DNA from: Brachionus plicatilis | Taxonomy: Eukaryota > Rotifera > Eurotatoria > Ploima > Brachionidae | Assembly (NCBI GenBank): GCA_010279815.1 | Contig: QEOQ01000204.1 | Location: 261,018 to 306,185, forward strand | Direction of reading: 5' to 3' | Length of the DNA stretch: 45,168 bases | Part shown: positions 10,379 through 20,865 of the stretch, in pieces | How the letters are laid out: each line of letters begins with the position of its first letter | Numbering within the stretch: position 1 is the stretch's first letter | Program-made: the position numbers and the translations under genes | The notes under the pieces: model-generated | Databases searched by the model: none | Told to the model about the DNA's origin: nothing | What the model saw: the letters and a program-made list of their open reading frames with translations, nothing else

Positions 10379-11822
10379 ACTTTTATAATAATTTTAATAG
10401 AACTTTTTCAAAAATAAACCAATTAAAAAATTTTAAGAGATAATTCCTTTAAATTAAACAACTTCTTATCTGAAGACTAAATTTCCTATTCATTCAAACA
10501 AAATGAGCGTATCACTTTTTGATCTAATCATTTTGAAGTTGACTTTAAAGCAATTCTTGTCCTATTTATAGATAGAATAGATTTATAAAATGGTGCTGAA
10601 TATTTTTATTTTTTTTATGGTCAGTCTAAAATTAAAAAAAGAACTCAAAATGGCAACAATCATAAAAAGAAAACAAGTGCTGTTTAAAATAGACAATAAT
10701 TATAAAATTACTTATATCCTAATAAAATAAATTAAAATTTTTAAAACAAATTTTTCAATATAGAAAAAAAATTTTATTCTGAAAATTAATAAAACGAAAT
10801 TTTTCAACAATTTTTTAATTTTAATCAAAAAAATATTTTGATTTTTTGTGTTGAAAATAAAATTTAAAAGATTTAAAATTTATTACTTTCTTAATTAAAT
10901 AAATTTTCTATTTTTATTTTAAGGTCAGTCAAAAATTTTTATTAGATAAATATAGACTATTTTGAATATAAATAGGTTAATTTTTTGCTGTATCTTGATT
11001 TTGAAAGGGTCTTAAATAGCTAAAATACGAAAATCAAGGCGCCTTTTTAGAAGTTTTTTTCCATCGCTAACAGGAGCTCGTTATTCTATAGACATTAGGT
11101 TTTTTAAAAAGAAAAAAAAATGTATTTTTTGTAGTTTTTTGAAATTATTTGAATTAATTAATCAAGTTATTTTAAATTGGATACCAGTTTAATGGTTATT
11201 TACGCTTTTGACTTCACTCAAAGAAAGTGGATTTTCTAAGGATTCTTCAGACTTTCACGATCGATTTTTCTAGCTCAAAATCGTTGAAAAAGCAAACCGT
11301 CACCTATCTTTATTGATGAAGGTACAAACTTTAATATTAAAAATAAATTAGGGAAAAAAATTTTATTCCATCGAGATAATAAGCTCTAAATAATAAGATC
11401 CATCAGCGCTGAGAATGTCATTCTTTCATCGCGCGTCAAATTTCTTATGAAAAATTAGAAAAAGCTTTTTTTTCAAAAAAATTAAATATTTTTATCTTTA
11501 TTTTTACATAATTTAAAACCGAACTTCCATCGAGAACTTCTCTAAACACGGCCAAATAAAATGCTGCAAATTCATGAAAAATTTCAGTTTTACTAAAATT
11601 TTTATTAAAATATAAAAAACTTCAAAAATTGGATTTAGAGTATGATTGCTTGAATAAAATTTATTAAGAAGAAAATTTCAAAAATTCTTTTAGAAGCATT
11701 GCGAAAATTAACACTTTTAAATTAAATTTTAAGAAATTATTATACGAACAACAAACCAAATATTTTTAATATTTTCAACAACCCTAAGTTAAGAATTTTA
11801 TTATTGATTGATTAAAAGCTTT
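10379..11822. other. Intergenic, no gene seen
   Basis: AT-rich sequence between the NADAR gene and the 3' end of the orphan gene. The only structure noted is a 9-bp inverted repeat, CTTGATTTT at 10994-11002 and AAAATCAAG at 11030-11038. Slightly GC-richer sequence around 11.04-11.10 and 11.22-11.32 kb is non-coding by eye. Confidence 0.5.
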
Positions 11823-12837
11823 TCATCTTAGAATGAAATTATTTTTTAACCTATAAAGATTTTTTTGGAGCTTCCTTTACAAAAAACACAATTCATAAAC
11901 AAAAATACTTACCAAATTTTATGGTACAAATTTACAATAACTAAATTGTACAAAATATCTGTTGGCTTTATATTCAAAAGAATGTATAATTGACTCATTT
12001 CATTTCGCAGCAATTTTACCTGAACATTAAAATTAACTCAAATTTTTTTGAGAGAAAATCGAAAATTACTTGAGACAATATTTCGGAATTTTTTCTAATT
12101 TGAAGTTGAAAAACCGTCGAACTTGTTTTAAATGAATGGTTTTTGGGACCTTCATCACTGCTTGAGCTATTAGTCGATGCAACTGAATTGAATTGGTTCT
12201 GACTTATTGAATCTAAGACAATTGTCTCTTGGTCACCGTTTTCACTTTCTTTCTCACTCCAAGTTGCAATACTTGGCCGCAAAAGATCATTTGGATCCAT
12301 ATAAATTGGCTCATCATTTGATAAAGCAACAGATAAAACATCTTCAGGTTGAAATCTTTCGTTTTTAACTATAATTTTGTTAACTTCATTTGAAAATAAA
12401 TTCTTCCTGTCCTTTACATTTATTTTATTCTTTTCAAAAATGCCCGCAGTATTTCCTCTAGTATCAATCAAGCTATTTTGATTACTCACATCTATTTTAA
12501 TAATGTTTTTAATTGTAGATTTATTTTCTATTTGGCTTAGATCTTCCTGGGACTCGTACTTAAACAAAGGATTTATCTTATGAATTTCATAATTCTCTTG
12601 TTTTAAGCTATCCATTTCAGATGAGTGGGATAATAGATCTTTAAAAAGTGATTCTCTTATGTCAACTTTATTTAGATTGTCTACCAACGACAGATTTCGC
12701 ATTCGGTTAATATTGTGCAAATCGGATAAGGTTTTGAAGCGGTTGGCTTCTCTTGGGTTCAATGTTTGAGATGAGCCCATCAAGTCAACGCTGATTACTC
12801 GTTTTATATTGGGAATTATATCTTTCGAATTGTCCAT
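11823..12837 (-). CDS. Orphan 308-aa protein
   Basis: Model: exons 12837-12070, 12019-11913 and 11874-11823, joined by a 50-bp intron (phase 0) and an unusually short 38-bp intron (phase 2). It ends in TGA at 11823. Exon 1 (256 aa) is polar and probably disordered, rich in N, S, K and E, with a serine-rich patch (STNSSSSDEG) near its end. Exons 2-3 add a compact helical C-terminus (VKLLRNEMSQLYILLN ... NLYHKIWKLQKNLYRLKNNF) with coiled-coil and hydrophobic character. No signal peptide or known domain was found. If intron 1 is not removed, the frame ends at 12016 after 273 aa. It lies about 3.3 kb downstream of the K2P gene on the same strand but is separate from it. Function unknown. Confidence 0.6.
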
Positions 12838-13358
12838 GATGAAATTTTTGCTTTCAAATCTTGTGACTATTTAGCAAGCGTCTCAGAGATTTCATGAGCA
12901 TAAAGTGTAGAATGAAATATATTTTTTGAAAGGCTTAAGATATTTTTGTTCAAAATTCCGAACAATAAATTATGTAATTTTTAAAATTATTAAATTTTGA
13001 AAATAAAATTTTGTTGTTAGATGACTAAAAAGGTGAGCGGATTTCAAATTTTATGAAAAGAGAGTTTTTTTAAATATTTTCAGGTACTAAGAGATTGTAA
13101 CCTTGAAAATATTTCTCCAAGTAATTAGTACTGATTTTTAATACCATGTTTTTTAAAAGTGATACCCTTGTTCATTTCTTGCTACAAAAATAAAATTATA
13201 TTGATCAGATCCATTGACAGTACTTTTATTAAATGCTAGAATAACAGGCCCTTAGACTGACTCTAGTGGAACTCACTTGTCAAATTTAGTCATGTAGACA
13301 CTGGTAGTTCAAAAATATTGATTTCGTTTCTATTAACCATTTTTACAACAATAAAAAG
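12838..13358. other. Intergenic, no gene seen
   Basis: Upstream of the orphan gene. AT-rich and probably includes its promoter; no element recognised. Confidence 0.5.
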
Positions 13359-13449
13359 TAGAGTTGTTTAAAAGTCCAATATTAAAATAAAAATAAAACA
13401 ATTTAAAGTCTTTGACTTGGACTTGACTTGTGACTTTTTGACAACTCTG
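13359..13449. mobile_element. hAT-like MITE
   Basis: A 91-bp element has near-perfect terminal inverted repeats: the right end read inward is CAGAGTTGTCAAAAAGTC, and the left end is TAGAGTTGTTTAAAAGTC. The CAGAGTTG start is typical of hAT superfamily termini. The 8 bp on each side (ATAAAAAG left, ATATAAGG right) agree at 6 of 8 positions, consistent with an aged 8-bp hAT target-site duplication. The interior has no coding capacity. Confidence 0.6.
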
Positions 13450-13983
13450 ATATAAGGAGTCTGCTAAATGTGAAAAAAAAACTTTTAAAAATTCTTTAAA
13501 ATACTTTTTTTATTATTTAAAAAGAATTTTTTTTACTTAACTATTCTGCTTTTACCAATTAATACATCAGTTGATATTTGCATTTTTGTTATTGCAGAGC
13601 TAAATTTTAAAAATTTAAAAAATTAAATAAATGGTCTTTTCAAAAAATTTTTTCAAAAACACCAAGAGGGAAAGAAAAGTTTCACTAAATTTGCAACAAA
13701 ATTGAAATTAAATTTTTTTATTCATCTCAAAAATTATAAAAATTAAGAAAGTTGGACTAAATAGTAAATACATTAAACAATTTTTTGCAACTCAAAATTC
13801 AAAACTTACTTAAAAATATTAAATTCAATTTAATTTTTGAGAATCTTAAATTTCAATATCACATAGATACTTTAGATCACAGGAATCATTTTTAAAGATC
13901 ACAACAAATAAATTTAATTTAACATAAATAATAATTAGGGAATAGAAAATTTAAGAAACGTAGACAATCGTCATTTTTATGCC

Positions 13984-14246
13984 TCAATAGTTTAGAACGC
14001 TGCAACTGTCTTTTTGATTGGGAGCCTGACGAGCGCTCATGTAGATGGTGGCAATCTGATTTGGACTTGCTGACTGCTGACCAGTTTCTTGATAAAAATT
14101 CACTGCATGTAAGTCAACTGGTTAATTAGGTTTCTCAGCAGGCTTTTGATTTTGATAAAATTTAGAGAACTGAAGGATCTTGGCGTTAGGTATTTAGATC
14201 GTGCAACACGAACACCAAGTGCATCAAGTGAGCTCCTTCTTCTTCG
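13984..14246 (-). CDS. Possible 3' exons of an unidentified gene
   Basis: A GC-enriched island in AT-rich surroundings. On the minus strand, a frame from an AG acceptor runs 14246-14171 (RRRRSSLDALGVRVARSKYL ... PRSF). A candidate 68-bp intron with a weak GTTCTC donor joins it in phase to 14102-13984 (NFYQETGQQSASPNQ ... SARQAPNQKDSCSVLNY, stop TGA). The amino-acid mix looks coding, but open frames also run on the plus strand, as expected of any GC-rich patch. No upstream exon or family was identified. It could equally be a SINE or transposon remnant. Confidence 0.28.
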
Positions 14247-14350
14247 CTATTGTAACCATGTTGTGTTTCAGATCGTTAGGTAAAGTTCAAATTGGGCTTA
14301 GCAATGTTTATGTTCAAGTTGTAATAGAGTATGTGGCAAAAGTTTAGGAA

Positions 14351-14370
14351 TTTTTTTTTTTTTTTTTTTT
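14351..14370 (+). repeat. T20 homopolymer
   Basis: Twenty consecutive T follow the GC-enriched island. It could be the reversed poly(A) tail of a minus-strand retrocopy or a Pol III stop; nothing else decides between these. Confidence 0.5.
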
Positions 14371-14529
14371 AAATTGTTTATTTATTATTTAAATAGTCTT
14401 TGAGTAATGAAACTCCTTTAACTATTGTTCGTATATTGAAAGAAAGTGAAACAGATATAAAGTATTACAAAGTTGGGTTCAAAGATTTGACTGTTGCAAG
14501 TCACTCACGTGAAATTCATGGACAAAAAT

Positions 14530-14870
14530 TGATAAATTTACGCAAAATTACGTAAATTTACGCAAAAATGGTAATTTTACTATTTTTTTAAGTAAAACAA
14601 GAATTGTAAAAATGGTAAATTAACTTAATTTTACGTAAATAGAAGTAAATTTACCAATTTTTACGTTAAATTATGTAAAATCCAAAAATGCCAAAAAAAT
14701 CTCAAATTTAGCTGTTTTTCATATAATTTTGTTAAAAAATACGATTTTGACTTCCGAATTTTTTATTTTTAATTTAATTTTTTACTATTTTTTACGTAAA
14801 AATTGTTAAAATTTAAAATTTTATTGGTAAATTTTGGCAAAATATGGTAAAAAAAGAAAAAAATCTAAAA
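14530..14870. repeat. GTAAATTTACG-type inverted-repeat block
   Basis: Repeated and mutually inverted copies of GTAAATTTACG and GGTAATTTTAC form a palindromic terminal-repeat region. A 40-bp stretch (ATGGTAATTTTACTATTTTT then AAGTAAAACAAGAATT) recurs almost unchanged at 15684-15725. The block flanks the Tc1-like transposase remnant on its left and may be its long terminal inverted repeat. Confidence 0.45.
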
Positions 14871-15013
14871 AACAATTAAATTTGTATCACAACTTTTTTA
14901 TTTATTTAAAATTCAAAAATTTATTATTTTTTTTAACCTCTGACCTATCAACCAGGATAATACGTAAATATTAAAGTTATGTTACAATTTAAACAAAGCT
15001 TTTTAGATCAATA

Positions 15014-15404
15014 ATGAATCCTGTAATGTATAGAGATTTATTAGCTGAGTATTTATTACCTTTTGGAGCAAGTAAATTTGACTTAGCTTTTAAGTTCTAT
15101 CAAGGCAATGATCCTAAACATAAGTCTAATTTATGCAGAAATTTTCTTAACCGTTACAATATTAATTGGGTATATTAAAAACATTTAGTATTAAAAAATT
15201 ATTTTACATTGTAATTTTCAAGTGAAATCGTCTCCAATTCACCAGATTTAAACCCCATAGAGATATAATGGCATGAAATGAAAAATTTCATCATCGATAA
15301 AGAACCAAGAAATGAAGATGATGTTTTGAAGTATATTTGAATTTCAAAAAACTCTCACACATGATGAATGCAAGAAATATATAAACCACTTAAAAAAAGT
15401 TAAA
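15014..15404 (+). pseudogene. Tc1/mariner transposase remnant
   Basis: The first frame (15014-15178) contains LLPFGASKFDLAFKFYQGND then PKHKS, the Tc1 block around the second catalytic Asp, which here is Gly (QGND instead of QDND). After about 50 unrelated bases, a second frame reads SNSPDLNPIE, stop, WHEMKNFI. This is the conserved SPDLNPIE block before the third catalytic residue. Following a frameshift, the tail reads FQKTLTHDECKKYINHLKKV. Stops, a frameshift and the lost catalytic Asp make it inactive. The N-terminal DNA-binding half is absent. Confidence 0.85.
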
Positions 15405-15529
15405 TTCCAAATTCTATATTATAAAGTTTCATTAACATATTAATTAATATATTTAAAAGGTAATTGAGATTATTATTAAAAAGGAAGGTTATTGGTCAGG
15501 CTATTAATTGGATTAAAAAAGATTTCACA

Positions 15530-15679
15530 AATTATAACAATAATAATAATAATAAATAAAGCTATTATGTGCAAAACCACACGTAATGGGTTTTAAGTCC
15601 CATTGTAACAGCTTGCTAAATCTAATTTTTCTAGTTTATTTTTAAATTGATTAATAGTATTTGAGTCAATTATCTCTTT
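15530..15679 (-). mobile_element. LINE 3' end, minus strand
   Basis: The minus strand from 15679 reads KEIIDSNTINQFKNKLEKLD then LASCYNGT and a stop (15593), the typical last residues of a non-LTR reverse transcriptase. It is followed by a hairpin (AATGGG ... CCCATT), ATAGCT and an ATT-repeat tail at about 15557-15535. The fragment abuts the right-hand copy of the GTAAATTTACG repeat, so a LINE appears to be nested within or beside the Tc1-like element. Confidence 0.65.
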
Positions 15680-15683
15680 TAAA

Positions 15684-15755
15684 AAATGGTAATTTTACTA
15701 TTTTTTAAGTAAAACAAGAATTATAAAAAAATTTTTGCGTAAATTTACCATGGAT
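15684..15755. repeat. Right-hand copy of the GTAAATTTACG-type repeat
   Basis: Repeats the subterminal sequence of 14562-14611 in direct orientation. It is then followed by TTTTTGCGTAAATTTAC, the inverted complement of the left block's GTAAATTTACGCAAAAA. This pairs it with the left block as the other end of one element. Confidence 0.45.
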
Positions 15756-16159
15756 CCTATTATCAAATCACTACTGTATATCAATGCTAAGTCTATAGAT
15801 ATCAGTATTAGATGATGAGCATTTTGATAAGCTACAACTCTTAACTAATATTCATAATTTTTTAAAAAATAATTTCAACAAAAAGTTTAATTTTAGGTTC
15901 GTTATTTAATAGACCAAGGCCATTATTTATTTAAGAAAAAGTTGAGAAAATTTCAGTTTGTTCGGTCGTTTTTAAATAAATTTATTTGATAGAAAAAATT
16001 GAAAAAATAAACTCGAATATTTTTACAAATTTTTGAAGCTAATCTAAAATAAAAAAATAAAATAAAACTTTTAGTTAATCAAAAATTAAAAGAAAAATAT
16101 CTTCTTCTTTAAATAACACGGACCATAAATAGAGACATACCAGAATAATTTAGTCTTTT

Positions 16160-19100
16160 TCAGTTGAATCTTCTTGATCTAATGCTAGAGTAAGATGAAT
16201 GAGCTACTGGGGATTCGAAGCTAAATCTGTCGGATTTTTTAAGTTTTGATCGTGAATTTTCAGATTTTAGGTCCATTTCTCGACGATTTAGGTTTTCTTC
16301 TATTAACTTATCCACATACAAAGTACTTGATCTAATTGACGCCGTTTGTATCGGAGAATTAGAAAAATCGGACAGATTACTACATGATGCTGACAATGGA
16401 GACTGTCCTTTACTGTCCATTCTGTATTTGCTGAATAGCAGTGTAGTAATTTGAGTTTGTTTATCAGATTTTTTCACATTGTTCTCAAAATGGTATCGAA
16501 ATTTTTTTCCATTTCGGTTTTTAGGAGTCACAGATACTTCCGAACTTGTTGTTTCTTGTTCTTCGGTTAATTTTAATGATAAATTTCTTGACTTAAAAAA
16601 TGAATTTGTTCCCAAATTTTCCAAAACTGAAATGATAAGCTCATCACGCCAATTGTAGCCTAATTGATTAGCAAACTTGCACACTTCATTAATAAGATTT
16701 TTTCCATTTATTATTATCAGATTACGAATTTTTTCTTGTAAAGTCAAAAGAGTTAAATCGAAAAAGGCCAAACCGAGTAAAAAATAAATTGTCAAGAGAA
16801 CAAAAATAAATGTATTAGTTATTTTCAAATCTAGTATATTTATTTTATTCAAAGCAATTACACCATAATAGCATCCATTCGATAAAGGCACATTATTTAA
16901 ACGTGATATAATAAAAGCACTTGATGTGATAAAAAATAGAACTAGACCAAAAACAATACTTATAGAAAAGTCGAATTTGTCATTGCTTTTCTCGATAGAA
17001 CTAACCACTATTTCCAAAAATAATTGGAAAAATCCTTTTTCCTCAAAATCAGAGCTGTAAATCGAGGATACAGTTTTGGAATCCTCAGTATCAGTCTCAT
17101 CAAAAGGATCTTTTATTGATGGTTCTTTTTTTAATTTTGCATATTTTTTTTTCTTTACACTAAATTTTGATTTAATTGTACGCTTAAAATCTTCATAATA
17201 GCCTTTTGCATAAATTGTCTCGATAAAGTGGAAATTGAATTTTAGGATTTGAGTAAAAATTGAACCAAGATCAGATAAAAGAAGACAAGTGAGTGGCAGG
17301 CCGATTGTCAAATAAGTTATGAGGAATATTTTACCCATTAGTGTTTCTGGACCAACATCTCCAAATCCTTTTATTTAAAATTTTAAGAATTTTAAAATCA
17401 TGCAAAATTAAGAATATTTTATTTTAATAATTTTATAAACTGCTAAATCATGCAAAATCGCTAGATAAAAAATATAAAATATACTTAGATTTTAATAGAG
17501 ACTTAGATTTTAAATCATAAAGTTAATATTAAAAAAACTTAATTTCGCCAATTAATTTTAAAAATTTATTATTTTAAAAATAAAATTACTAATTTTTAAA
17601 AACTGATGATATTGGAACAATAATTCTAAATTGGATTAAAATTTTAAACTTATCGTAATTTTGATTTAAAAAACTAAAAATCAACTGATTGATTTCCAAA
17701 AAACAATTGATAATAAATTTGATTTTCAGAATTTTTTTTGAGTGAGACAATGCTGGTAGAAATGAATTATAATTTTAGAGCAATATTTAGATAATTTAGA
17801 TTATGATGGTTTGAATGTTGATTGAAGATCTTATTTTGTTTCTAATTCAAACCTCAACATATTCTTGCGATTAGGTTTTTTTTTTATCTAAGAATGAATT
17901 TTATTAAATAAATGAAATTAAAATTTTACAGAAAAATCTATCTAATTATAAAAATTAAACATGATTAATAAATACTTTTTCAGCTTTCTTAAGTTTCATT
18001 AAATGAAAAGAGGTGAAATTTTTTTTAAAAAACCTTGAAAAATTGAAAAAAAGTTTAAAAAGTATAATGGTATTATTCAATGGAAATGGGGTAAATTTTA
18101 TTGCTGTAATAAAAAAGTAGAAGGATTTCATCAAATTTCAATAAGCCTTTTTAAGATATTTTTAGTCAATAGGTCAGTTTTGATTTAAATTGGAATGAAT
18201 AAAGAGACAATTAAAATGATGTTTTAAAAACTCATTAATCATAATTTATCCTAGTAAAAATTACGCCATGCGTAGTTTCACGATGCATTAATACAAATTA
18301 GAAAATACCCGTAAATATTAAAAGAATTTACGTAATTTTTGCTAATTTTTTGAATTTTAATTGTTAAAAAAAACGTAAAATGGGTAGAGTAAAAAAGGTA
18401 AAAAATATAATTTCTTAAGTATATTTAATTTTGTTTTAATTAATTTTGGAAATAAAACCAAGTTTTATTTATTTTTAGCCTTTGATCGGTCATTTTAAAA
18501 AAAAATTGTAACAATTTAGCCATGCTATTTCATAATTGCTATCCATTTTAAACTAAAGGGAAATGTATAGAATTTTGGAGTTTTTTTTTTTAATTAAACT
18601 AATTTGCTCCTTCTAAAAGGGTTAATTAAATAGAATGGCTTGATTGAATAAGAAAATAATTTTACGTAATTTAAGGTTATTTTAAATAAAAAACAAATGT
18701 CATAGCACTCCAGTACAAATTTTTATCTCAAAAAACTCAAATTGAATATATTAAATATATAATATTTTAAATTAAAAGTAATAAATCCATCGTATAAATT
18801 TTTTTTTATATTTTATATATATTTCATATATATTTTGAATTTAAAAATGTTATTTTAAAATAATACTTATTTTTATTGATCAAAAGCTCTCGTTTTAATT
18901 AAGTTTTAAAAAAAACAATCTTTCTGGTCCTTGAAAATAAAGAAATTTTAATATTTTTTATTATGTTAAAATTTCAAATACGAGTTTTGCTAGTGAGATA
19001 CCTACAACGCTCCTAACACTAGTGTTAAGAGCGTTGTTTTTAAATCAATTGAGCTTAAATAATAAAAGATATCCCAAAAAAAAATTTGATACATTAAGTT

Positions 19101-20034
19101 TATTTTCGAAATATTAGCATAGAATATATGTTTTATTTGCTGATATTTATGCATGTTGAAACGATTTTTATTTTAGTTAGAGAAACAAAATCTAAATTCA
19201 ATTAGATTTAGGTTTTCAATAAAATCGAACCTAACAAATTAAAGCCGATTTAAATTAATTCATAATTAATTAAAAAAATAAGTGGTCATGCATTTTCATT
19301 CGAGGTTTTTAAAATTTACCTAAAGTTGTTACCAAACTCCCGATAAAATAGATAGATTGCCGTAGATTCCATTCAAAAATTCTTTTTTGATCATTTTTAT
19401 GGATTTTTTCTGCTAAAGTTTTAGATTGTCGAGTACTTTCAAAATTCGGCAAATTCTCATCAATTAAAATATTAATATTCTTGCTGATCTCATTTTGCTT
19501 TAGACTAAAATCTGTCATAAATAATTTTAAATTAAATTCTAGATCCCGCTTTAGTTGTTTTTTGAATTGTATTAAATGTTGTGCAATTGTTTTAAAAACG
19601 TCGGTTGCATTTAATTTATTTTTTTGCTTTTTGTTTAAACTATAAATAAATTTTATTGACTGAGATTCGAGCTGATCATCTTGTGATTTCTCAATATTAA
19701 GTTCGGTATTAAGGCTTTCTTCAATAAATAAATTGAGTTTTTCATTGAAGCTTTGGCAATTGCTCGTATAAATTTTATTTTGTTCCTTGACTTTGGCCAA
19801 AATTGAGCTTTCTTGTGGAACAATTTTGATGCCGTCCAAAGAATGAAGGGTTTGGTCATTCTCAATTTCTTTAAGAATCGCTGCACCGACCAAAATGTAC
19901 ACCACAAAAATAACTATTAAAGCTAAATGTGGTAGAGAAATTACAACTAAATTTTTAACTACATCCCCCAGACTTATGCCGTTTTCTTCTGAATTTTTTC
20001 GAAATTTGCTTTCTGATGCCTTCGAGGATTCCAT
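16160..20034 (-). CDS. Two-pore-domain potassium (K2P) channel, second pore degenerate
   Basis: Two exons (20034-19320 and 17367-16160) joined in phase 1 across a 1952-bp intron give 640 aa. The start is the ATG at 20034 (MESSKASESK); an in-frame TTG upstream was not used. Order: TM1 about 29-54; a long extracellular loop of about 170 residues with coiled-coil character; pore 1 with filter TTLGFGDVGP (236-245, split by the intron); TM2 about 250-275; an intracellular loop; TM3 about 371-393; a pore-2 position at 403-418; TM4 about 421-445; and a serine-rich cytosolic tail of about 195 residues. Pore 2 reads CYYGVIALNKINILD where K2Ps normally have a T-x-G-[YF]-G-D filter, so the second filter is lost. 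K2P channels are dimers needing both filters, so K+ conduction is doubtful. Conserved topology and a long open frame argue against simple decay. Confidence 0.85.
17368..19319 (-). other. Long intron of the K2P gene
   Basis: AT-rich and, by far, longer than the other introns in most genes here. It holds a degenerate GTAAATTTACG-type repeat block (about 18295-18680), related to the one at 14.5-14.9 kb and including the downstream AGCCTTTGATCGGTCA-like segment, and the palindrome at 19004-19037. This suggests transposon insertions lengthened it. Confidence 0.6.
19004..19037. repeat. 34-bp near-perfect palindrome
   Basis: ACAACGCTCCTAACACT is followed directly by AGTGTTAAGAGCGTTGT. The two 17-bp arms are complementary at 16 of 17 positions with no spacer. 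It is the only GC-richer structure in this part of the K2P intron and probably represents fused or remnant transposon termini. Confidence 0.7.
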
Positions 20035-20865
20035 AATATTAAAAATTAAAAAAAAAATCAAACAAGTGTTAGTGCATTGATACCGAATCTCAAAAAAAAA
20101 AAAATAATTTAGCTTTCAAAGTTTGAGTTCGATTAAACTTTATAAAATAAATCTTTGCGTTTCTAGCAAAGAATTGAAAAGCATAGGTTCAATAAACTCT
20201 ATGTAGCTGAATTAAACAAGAATGCCATTGTATAAAGATGTTTCAGATTTTGATTTAGATTGAATACAAACAAGAAGATACCTTAGCTACCATTTTAAAA
20301 AAAAAGTACAAAGCTTTTCAAAAAAGCTTATTAAATTTTATCAGATAAGAAAATAAAAGATTTAAAAGAAATTATTTATCTTCAGTTGAATTTTATTGAA
20401 ACAAAATAAACAAAAGCGTTTAATAAACAGTTAGAATCGAAAAGCCGATTTATGATTATTTCAGTTTATATGTGAAGTTGAGCTTGTATCAAAAACATTT
20501 TAAATCATATTCCTCTCAAGATAAATTATATAATTTCTCCATGAAGCTTTGCGAAAATCTACCATTAGAATTGATATTACACAAACATGTTTAATCTGTT
20601 AATTAAGATTAAAATTTTTTCGATCAGAGTCCCTATTGAGATCATATGAAATACTTAATTTTATTTTTGATACTTAGAAAAAACTATTTCAAATATGGTA
20701 TTTGTAAAATGCAGGTAGTTTTCTAAATCATATTCGATTTGGTTTTCTAAGAATCTTTTAAAATTAATAAAATTTGTAGGTGCAATTTATGCAATGAATT
20801 TAGTCAAAATTTATTAAAAAAAAACACATTTAAATATTCATAATTTTTTGGCTCAAACATGTTTT
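20035..20865. other. Intergenic, no gene seen
   Basis: Lies between the K2P start and the astacin stop, both on the minus strand. It must contain the K2P promoter. AT-rich; nothing else recognised. Confidence 0.5.

Noticed and set aside
12016..17338. Joining the orphan gene to the K2P channel as one long gene
   Set aside because: The K2P frame has its own stop at 16160, and the orphan has its own ATG and internally consistent exons; no splice phase argument links them.
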